From contig NZ_JACHXS010000007.1 in NCBI RefSeq assembly GCF_014192225.1, positions 124,001 through 188,000 on the forward strand: a stretch of 64,000 bases of DNA. Reading direction: 5' to 3'. Of the stretch, positions 58,461 through 64,000 are shown piece after piece. The translations under genes and the position numbers were made by a program. This DNA is from Pseudoduganella umbonata. Its GTDB lineage: Bacteria; Pseudomonadota; Gammaproteobacteria; Burkholderiales; Burkholderiaceae_D. A model generated the notes under the pieces. It saw only the letters and a program-made list of their open reading frames with translations, was not told where the DNA came from and did no database searches. Within the stretch, counting starts at the first letter, position 1; each line of letters opens with the position of its first letter.

Positions 58461-60013
58461 CGTGGATCTCCTTTTTTTGCCGTGTTTTGTACTGTGTTCA
58501 CGGCCGGGAATCGCGCACGCGCTTCCAGCGAATCGAGGTCGAGGTGACGGCGGATGTACTGGCGGCTGGCGTCGCGCGGCGGTTCGTAATCCCACGGGTG
58601 GTGGGCACCCAGCGCGTTGGCGGCGCCGATCAGCCGGCGGCGGCGCTGGCTGGCCAGCACGCGGCGGTGCAGCGCGGCCAGATCCCAGCGGCGCGCCACG
58701 TCGGCACGCAGGCTGGCCAGCGCGTCGGCATGGCGGCCGGGTGCCGGCGCCAGGTTGCGCAGCTCGTTCGGATCGTCGGCCAGGTGGTACAGCTGGTCCG
58801 GGTCGGCCGGCGAGTGCACGTATTTGTACGGGCCGCGACGCAGCATCACGATCGGCGCCAGCGCGCCTTCGGCCGTGTATTCGGCGGCCGCTTCGTCATG
58901 GCCGCCGTGCCCCTCGAGGTGCGGCAGCAGGCTGCGTCCCGCCGATTCCAGCGGCGTGCCGGCCTGCGCCAGCTCCAGCAGCGTGGGCAGCAGATCGACG
59001 TGCGATACCGATCCGGCCACGCGCCGCGCCGCAAAGCGGCCGGGCGCATGCACGATCAGCGGCACCCGTGCCGACGGCTCGAAGAACGTCATCTTGTACC
59101 AGAGGTTGCGCTCGCCCAGCATGTCGCCGTGGTCCGACGTGAAGATGACGATCGTGTCGTCGGCCTGGCCGGTGTCTTCCAGCGTGCGCAGCAGCTTGCC
59201 GACCTGTTCGTCGACATACGAGATGGCGCCGTAGTAGGCGCGGCGCGCGGTGCGCACGTGACCGGCGTCGACCGGCGTGCGGTCGATGTCGATCACGCCG
59301 CGCAGGCGGCGCGAGTGGGCATCCTCGTTGTCCGGCGTGCCGGGCACGCGCGGCGCATCGATCTCGCCTTCGCGGTACAGGTCCCAGTAGTCGCGCGGGA
59401 TCGCGTACGGATCGTGTGGATGCGTCAGCGAGACCGTCAGGCAGAACGGCCGGCGGTCTGTATTGCCATCGCGCGCCAGGTCGAACAGCTTTTGGCGCGT
59501 GGCGTGCACCACCTCGTCGTCGAAGTCGAGCTGGTTGGTGCGCACGCACGGCCCGGCGTCGAAGACCGAACCCATGTTGTGGTACCAGTCCGGCCGCACG
59601 TGCGGCTGTTCCCAGTCCGGCGTCCACGTGAAATCGGCCGGGTAGATGTCGGTGGTCAGGCGTTCCTCGAAGCCGTGCAGCTGGTCGGCGCCGATGAAGT
59701 GCATCTTGCCGGCCAGGATCGTGCGGTAGCCGGCGCCGCGCAGGTAGTGGCCGAAGGTGACGGCTTCGGCGGACAACGGGGCCGCGTTGTCGTAGCCGCC
59801 ATGGCTGGAAGGCAGCTGGCCCGTCATCAGCGAGTAGCGCGCCGGGGCGCACAGCGGCGAGTTGCAGTAGGCGGAATCGAACACGACACCTTGGGCCGCC
59901 AGGCGGTCGAGGTGCGGCGTGCGGGTGACGCGGTTGCCGTAGGCCGCCAGCGCGCGGGGCGTCAGCTGGTCGGCCATCAGGATCAGGATGTTCGGTTGGC
60001 GTGGTGCGTTCAT
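58457..60013 (-). CDS. betC: Choline-sulfatase
   Basis: 518 residues from ATG 60013; 60028 is an alternative adding 5 residues. The formylglycine motif is CAPAR in SPLCAPARYSLMTG near residue 55, and the alkaline-phosphatase-like metal sites are LILMADQ (~10) and FTSDHGDMLGE (~285). The C-terminal end shows the choline-sulfatase pattern (HHPWDYEPPRDASRQYIR). It splits choline-O-sulfate into choline and sulfate. It is first in the operon and divergent from its LysR regulator. betA/betB, needed to make glycine betaine, are not in this window. Confidence 0.94.
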   Translation of the reverse strand: MNAPRQPNILILMADQLTPRALAAYGNRVTRTPHLDRLAAQGVVFDSAYCNSPLCAPARYSLMTGQLPSSHGGYDNAAPLSAEAVTFGHYLRGAGYRTILAGKMHFIGADQLHGFEERLTTDIYPADFTWTPDWEQPHVRPDWYHNMGSVFDAGPCVRTNQLDFDDEVVHATRQKLFDLARDGNTDRRPFCLTVSLTHPHDPYAIPRDYWDLYREGEIDAPRVPGTPDNEDAHSRRLRGVIDIDRTPVDAGHVRTARRAYYGAISYVDEQVGKLLRTLEDTGQADDTIVIFTSDHGDMLGERNLWYKMTFFEPSARVPLIVHAPGRFAARRVAGSVSHVDLLPTLLELAQAGTPLESAGRSLLPHLEGHGGHDEAAAEYTAEGALAPIVMLRRGPYKYVHSPADPDQLYHLADDPNELRNLAPAPGRHADALASLRADVARRWDLAALHRRVLASQRRRRLIGAANALGAHHPWDYEPPRDASRQYIRRHLDLDSLEARARFPAVNTVQNTAKKGDPR

Positions 60014-60067
60014 GGCCGGATTCTGCACCGGCCACCAGTAATTAAAAACGTATTAATTCGCATAATC

Positions 60068-60084
60068 TTATGAATTATTCATAA
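60068..60084. promoter_or_regulatory. 17-bp palindrome in the betC/LysR divergent promoter
   Basis: TTATGAATTATTCATAA is perfectly symmetric around T60076. It lies 54 bases upstream of the betC ATG and 86 bases before the LysR ATG in an AT-rich region, a good position for the binding site of the divergent LysR. Confidence 0.65.
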
Positions 60085-60170
60085 TCCATGCTTATGCGAT
60101 ATTCTTCGTTTTCTTCCATGGATTCAGGCACTTAAAATCACGGTACCTGATCCATCCATAAGGAAAATTA

Positions 60171-61064
60171 ATGGGAAACGATGTGCCGCTGCAGAGCCTC
60201 GTGCTGTTCGCCGCGGCGGTGCGCCACCTGAATTTCACGCAGGTGGCCGAGGAGTTCGGCGCCACGCAGCCGGCTGTCAGCCAGCGCATCGCCGCGCTGG
60301 AAAAATACCTGGGCACGCCATTGTTCAGGCGGGCGCATCGCGGCGTGGCGCTGACACCGGAGGGCGCGGCGCTGCACGAGGCGGTGCGCGATCACCTGGC
60401 CGCGGTGCAGGCGGCGGTGGAGCGTGTACGAACGCGGCGCCAGCGCGAGGTACTGACGGTGGCCACCGATTTTGCCTTTGCCAACTTCTGGCTGATGCCG
60501 CGCCTCGCCGCGTTCCAGGAAGCGAAGCCGGAGCTGGACGTGCGCATCGTCACGTCGCAGAACGGTTTCGACATCCGCGGCGAACCGGTCGACCTGGCCA
60601 TTTCCTTCGGTGCCGGCCAATGGCCCGGCTGCGATGCGCAGCCGATACTGCCGGAAGTGGTGGTGCCAGTCTGCAGTCCCGGCCTGCTGGCGCGCCATGC
60701 GCCGGCCGCCGCCGGCGACGTGATGCGCATGCCGCTGCTGCACCTGGAGAACCGCGGCCCGGCGCCGTGGATGACGTGGCAGGACTGGGCGCGCGCGCAC
60801 GGAGTGGACGAGGAAAGCCCGAGCCAGAGCCTGACGCTGGGGAATTATCCGCTGGTGATCCAGGCTGCGGTGGCCGGGCGCGGCGTGGCGCTGGGCTGGC
60901 GCCCGCTGGTCGACGACCTGCTGCGCGGCGGCCAGCTCGCCAGCCTGCCGGTGCCCGAACTGGCGACGCCACGCGGCTACTGCCTGGTGCGCCCGCATGG
61001 CCGGGAATCGGGGCCGGCCCTGGACAGCCTGCGCGCATGGATCGCCAGCCAGTGCGCGGTATAG
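60171..61064 (+). CDS. LysR-type regulator of choline-sulfate use
   Basis: 297 residues. The HTH is LNFTQVAEEFGATQPAVSQRIAALEKYLG. The effector domain has TDFAFANFWLMPRLAAFQEAKPELDVRIVTSQNG and PVDLAISFG, as in the choline-sulfate-utilisation regulator family. It is divergent from betC across a 157-base AT-rich region with a 17-bp palindrome. It probably activates betC-choX-TBDT-choVW in response to choline-O-sulfate or choline. Confidence 0.9.
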   Translation: MGNDVPLQSLVLFAAAVRHLNFTQVAEEFGATQPAVSQRIAALEKYLGTPLFRRAHRGVALTPEGAALHEAVRDHLAAVQAAVERVRTRRQREVLTVATDFAFANFWLMPRLAAFQEAKPELDVRIVTSQNGFDIRGEPVDLAISFGAGQWPGCDAQPILPEVVVPVCSPGLLARHAPAAAGDVMRMPLLHLENRGPAPWMTWQDWARAHGVDEESPSQSLTLGNYPLVIQAAVAGRGVALGWRPLVDDLLRGGQLASLPVPELATPRGYCLVRPHGRESGPALDSLRAWIASQCAV

Positions 61065-61151
61065 CGCATTGCGGCCACGGAAAGCGGGCGGCTTGCCCGC
61101 GCGGCGATGATCCGTTCGCGCTGCCGGCCATGACTGCCGCCGGCATCCGCC

Positions 61152-62396
61152 TCAGGTAGCCAGTCCGCGCAGCACCAGTCCCGTTATATACGCGCAGTAG
61201 GTGCCGAGCGCGTAGCCGAGTACCGCCAGCAGTACGCCGACCGGGGCCAGCGACGGGTGGAAGACGCTGGCCACGACCGGCGCGGATGCGGCACCGCCGA
61301 CATTGGCCTGCGAGCCCACCGCCATGAAGAACAGCGGAGCGCGGATCAGCTTTGCCACCAGCAGCAGCAGGCCGCCATGCACGCAGATCCAGATCGCGCC
61401 GAGCAGGAACAGCCATGGCCTGTCGACCAGGGCGGACAGGTCCATCTGCATGCCGATCGTCGCCACCAGGAAGTACACCATGGCCGACCCGATCGTGGAG
61501 GCGCCGGCGCCTTCGAGGCTGCGCGCCCTGGTAAAACTGAGCAGCAGGCCGAGCGTCGTGGCGAAGACGACCATCCAGAAGAAGGCCGAGGTGAGGCTGT
61601 AGTCCTTCAGGTTCCACTCCGCCGGCAGGCTGCCGATCCATTGCAGCGTCGGGCCGGTCAGCGCGTGCGACAGGCCGGAAACGCCCAGGCCGACGGCCAG
61701 GACGATCATCACGTCCGACAGTGTCGGAATACGCGCATGCGTGGCCTGGTAGCGTTCGATGCGTGCCTTGACGGCGTTGATCGCCGAGACATCGGCGCCG
61801 GTCCAGCGGTCGAATGCATCGGCACGGCCGGCCAGGAACAGCAGCACGGCTGTCCAGATATTGGCGACCAGCACGTCGACGGCAACGAACTGGCCGAACA
61901 CGTTGGCATCGACCTCGAACACCTCCTTCATCGCCGCCTGGTTGGCGCCGCCGCCGATCCAGGCCCCGGTGATCGTGGTCAGGCCGCGCCAGGTCTCGCC
62001 GGCCACCGTTTCAGGATGGATCAGGCGCATCGCCTCGAACGACACGATCGCGCCCAGCATGATGCCGGCGGTGCCCGTCAGGAACATGATCAGCGCCTTG
62101 GGCCCCAGCCGCACGATGGCGCCGAAATCGGTGGCAATGCACAGCAGCACCAGCGCGCCGGGCAGCAGGTAGTCGCGCGCCATCGGATACAGCTTCGAAT
62201 GGCTGCCGTCGATGATGCCGAGCGTATTGAGGATGGCCGGGATCAGGTAGCACAGCAACAGCGCGGGAACATAGGTGTAGATCTTTTTCCAGATGCCGTC
62301 GGGCCGCGACGATGTCCAGAAGACGAGGCCGAGGATGGTGGCGAGAATGCCGAGCACGACGGCATCGTTGGTAACGAGGGGAAGGCTGGTCTGCAT
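61152..62396 (-). CDS. DUF819 family integral membrane protein
   Basis: 414 residues from ATG 62396 (MQTSLPLVTNDAVVLG). Roughly ten membrane spans are visible, including LGILATILGLVFWTS and GALVLLCIATDFGAIVRLG. A conserved TITGAWIGGGANQAAMKEVFEV segment (~150) and the SQANVGGAASAPVVASVFHP C-terminal region are typical of DUF819/YjcL-like proteins. The substrate and function are unknown; the fold resembles secondary carriers of the sodium/anion type. It is divergent from a MarR gene. Confidence 0.85.
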   Translation of the reverse strand: MQTSLPLVTNDAVVLGILATILGLVFWTSSRPDGIWKKIYTYVPALLLCYLIPAILNTLGIIDGSHSKLYPMARDYLLPGALVLLCIATDFGAIVRLGPKALIMFLTGTAGIMLGAIVSFEAMRLIHPETVAGETWRGLTTITGAWIGGGANQAAMKEVFEVDANVFGQFVAVDVLVANIWTAVLLFLAGRADAFDRWTGADVSAINAVKARIERYQATHARIPTLSDVMIVLAVGLGVSGLSHALTGPTLQWIGSLPAEWNLKDYSLTSAFFWMVVFATTLGLLLSFTRARSLEGAGASTIGSAMVYFLVATIGMQMDLSALVDRPWLFLLGAIWICVHGGLLLLVAKLIRAPLFFMAVGSQANVGGAASAPVVASVFHPSLAPVGVLLAVLGYALGTYCAYITGLVLRGLAT

Positions 62397-62546
62397 AAAA
62401 TGGTCATCAGGTTGTCGTGGCTTCGGCGGCGGCGCCCGGGTAGGACGCCGGCAAAGGCGCTGCTTGCGGACTGTGTCCGCGAGCAGCGGCATTCTACAGG
62501 CGCCGCGACGCGGTATACTCGGCGCGCCTACTGCTTCCACACCACC

Positions 62547-62999
62547 ATGTCACCACCCAGCGATAAAGCCGGCCCCGGCGCCGTATTCGATGCCATCCAC
62601 GACATCATGCACCTGTACCGCGCGCAGCAATACCGTGCGCTGCGCGACGGGCCGCACGACATCACGCACATGGAGGCAAAGGTGCTTGGCTATTTTGCCC
62701 GGCACCCGGGGGCCACGCAGAGCGACCTGACGGCGTTCTCCGGGCGCGACAAGGCGCAGCTGGCGCGCCTGGTGCGCGGCCTGCGCGACAGGGGCTTGCT
62801 GGATGCCACCGTGGATGAAGCGGACCGCCGCAGTACGCGCCTGCATGTCACGGAACAGGGCAGGTCGATCGCCCGCAATGTGCAGAAGAGCGGCGAGCAG
62901 CTGGCGCAGGTGGCGGCCGCCGGCCTCGATGAAGCGGAGCGCCGGGAGTTGCTGGCGCTGCTCGAGAAGGTGCGCGCCAGCTTCGACGCGCAAGACTGA
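62547..62999 (+). CDS. MarR-family transcriptional regulator
   Basis: 150 residues from ATG 62547. Winged HTH: ITHMEAKVLGYFARHPGATQSDLTAFSGRDKAQLARLVRGLRDRGLL, wing DEADRRSTRLHVTEQGRSIA. It is divergent from the DUF819 gene, its most likely target. A longer frame runs upstream against the DUF819 gene and is rejected. Confidence 0.88.
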   Translation: MSPPSDKAGPGAVFDAIHDIMHLYRAQQYRALRDGPHDITHMEAKVLGYFARHPGATQSDLTAFSGRDKAQLARLVRGLRDRGLLDATVDEADRRSTRLHVTEQGRSIARNVQKSGEQLAQVAAAGLDEAERRELLALLEKVRASFDAQD

Positions 63000-63018
63000 A
63001 CTGCCTGGCAAAACCTCG

Positions 63019-63390
63019 TCAGCGCAGGACCAGGGCCAGCGTGGCGGTCGCGCAGGCCAGGATCGCGGCGCCGGCCGCCGTGTGCCGCGCATGGCGTGCG
63101 GCGTAGGTCATCACCGCCACCGAACCCCATGCGGCCACCGACAGCACGCCGCACCACAGCACGATCGCCTGGCCCGCGTTGTCCACCTCGTGCACCGCCA
63201 GGCAGCACCACAAGGAAACGACCAGCGCGGCGCTGCCGCCCAGCTGCAGCACGCGGCGCAGCGCCGGCGCCGGCATCGTGCCGCGGCCGTGGATGGCTTC
63301 CCAGTGCCGGTCCATCGCCAGGCCGAGCCCGCCGAAGCCCGCCGCGGCGGCGCCCAGTGCGGCAATGGTGAAGAAGATGGCGGCGCTCAT
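63019..63390 (-). CDS. DUF3325 family membrane protein
   Basis: 123 residues with about three to four membrane spans (AAIFFTIAALGAAAAGFGGLGLAMDRHWE, LGGSAALVVSLWCCLAV, LWCGVLSVAAWGSVAVM). The LAMDRHW motif after the first span is characteristic of DUF3325. Genes of this family usually follow a PepSY-domain protein near TonB-dependent siderophore receptors, and the overlap of its ATG with the PepSY gene stop (ATGA) fits that. Iron-siderophore use is the likely context. Confidence 0.82.
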   Translation of the reverse strand: MSAAIFFTIAALGAAAAGFGGLGLAMDRHWEAIHGRGTMPAPALRRVLQLGGSAALVVSLWCCLAVHEVDNAGQAIVLWCGVLSVAAWGSVAVMTYAARHARHTAAGAAILACATATLALVLR

Positions 63391-64000
63391 GCGTTGCTCC
63401 CGGCGAGTTCAGGTTCGGATGTCGGAGCGGCCCTGGCGGCTTTCGGCGCCTTGGCCTTGCCCAGGTAATGGCTGCTGTACAGCAGGAAGGCGCCCAGCAG
63501 CAGCGCCACCAGGTCGAAGCCCGCCACTGCCCAGATGCCCTGGGCGATGCTGGCGCCCAGGTGCGCGCCGCCGGTCAGGCCGTTCAGCAGTGGCAGCAGG
63601 CCGAACGCCAGACCGCCGAGCGCCAGCTGGATGCGCCACATCGGGCGGCCCGGCTTGACCAGCGCGGCGACGGCGGCGATGCCCCAGGCCGTGAAGAACC
63701 AGCGGATTTCCGCTTCCGGGCGCTGGGCAATGCCCGTTTCGATCAGCCGGTTGGCCCAGAAGTACACCGCCATCGCCAGCGGCAGGCCGGCCACCGCGCC
63801 GATGTTCAGGCCATCCACGAGGCGCAGGCTGAAGCCGACTTTGCCGGCGTGGGCCTTCAGGTGCTTCGGGCGTTCCTTCACGGCCCACAGCAGCAGGCCG
63901 GTGGCCACCATCAGGCAGCCGGCCAGGCCGCAGGTGAAGAACAGCCAGCGCGTGAACGGATCGCCGAAGCGGGCCACGTGCAGGCCGTACATCACGCCAC
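63387..64000 (-). CDS. PepSY-associated transmembrane protein, C-terminal part (5' end outside window)
   Basis: The frame is open to the last base of the window, so the N-terminal part is missing. About 204 residues are visible with around five membrane spans. They start in a YGLHVARFGDPFTRWLFFTCGLAGCLMVATGLLLW segment typical of PepSY-associated TM helix proteins linked to siderophore uptake and reduction. An internal GTG/ATG near 63995 is not the real start. The C-terminal tail is basic and Ala/Pro-rich. Confidence 0.82.
   Translation of the reverse strand, partial: GVMYGLHVARFGDPFTRWLFFTCGLAGCLMVATGLLLWAVKERPKHLKAHAGKVGFSLRLVDGLNIGAVAGLPLAMAVYFWANRLIETGIAQRPEAEIRWFFTAWGIAAVAALVKPGRPMWRIQLALGGLAFGLLPLLNGLTGGAHLGASIAQGIWAVAGFDLVALLLGAFLLYSSHYLGKAKAPKAARAAPTSEPELAGSNA

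Overview
The window is GC-rich, densely coded DNA from a betaproteobacterium. The most likely source is the Telluria/Massilia group of the Oxalobacteraceae. This rests on the ubiJ-ubiB and aspS-nudB neighbourhoods, a PEP-CTERM surface protein, a PepSY/DUF3325 membrane pair and short palindromic intergenic repeats that I associate with that group. The assignment is inference; no rRNA or tRNA gene is present.

Layout. Bases 1-9300 are housekeeping: the end of ubiJ, ubiB, a TPMT-type methyltransferase, an FmdB zinc ribbon, a DUF502 membrane protein, aspS with a clear terminator, nudB, a PEP-CTERM protein, and an EEP nuclease-clsB-S4 protein run. Bases 9465-16590 are a fatty-acid beta-oxidation locus: TetR, acyl-CoA dehydrogenase, a FadN-type fused hydroxyacyl-CoA dehydrogenase/enoyl-CoA hydratase, thiolase and a free-standing enoyl-CoA hydratase. 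Bases 16656-25651 are mixed: a metallophosphoesterase, an ECF sigma/anti-sigma pair with a duplicated DUF4394 lipoprotein, a DsbA-family protein, an amidase divergent from a TetR with two operators, and an MFS carrier divergent from a LysR with its own T-N11-A box.

Bases 25694-45208 form a complete oxalate-to-CO2 locus. It holds fdsGBAD (soluble NAD formate dehydrogenase) with a divergent ModE-like regulator, two formyl-CoA:oxalate CoA-transferases (frc), an OxlT-like oxalate/formate antiporter, oxalyl-CoA decarboxylase (oxc), and LysR and Crp/Fnr regulators. It also carries an HDAC-family enzyme, an FAH-family enzyme, a ketopantoate-reductase-like enzyme, a PAS protein and several small ORFs. 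Three near-identical FNR-like palindromes (TTrACCGCGGTCAA) lie upstream of frc1, oxlT and the crp/oxc divergent promoter. They suggest one Crp/Fnr regulon for oxalate use.

Bases 46260-53368 hold the least understood unit: a GntR/UTRA regulator, an AprA/fumarate-reductase-like flavoprotein, an AprB-like 2x[4Fe-4S] ferredoxin, a NitT/TauT-type ABC importer whose binding protein has an extra C-terminal domain, a HEAT-repeat protein and a DUF971 protein, all on one strand. This is the best candidate for an undescribed system. Bases 53555-61064 encode choline-O-sulfate use (betC-choX-TonB receptor-choV-choW with a divergent LysR). The window ends with a DUF819 membrane protein, a MarR regulator, a DUF3325 protein and a truncated PepSY-type membrane protein.

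Two structural themes recur. Short tandem repeats of 15 bp or a multiple (60 bp) sit exactly at gene 3' ends (near 6138, 10208, 31114 and 53343). Compound palindromes sit between genes (2570, 5594, 9315, 35219, 53378), several sharing an 11-bp GTGyCnGrCAC core.
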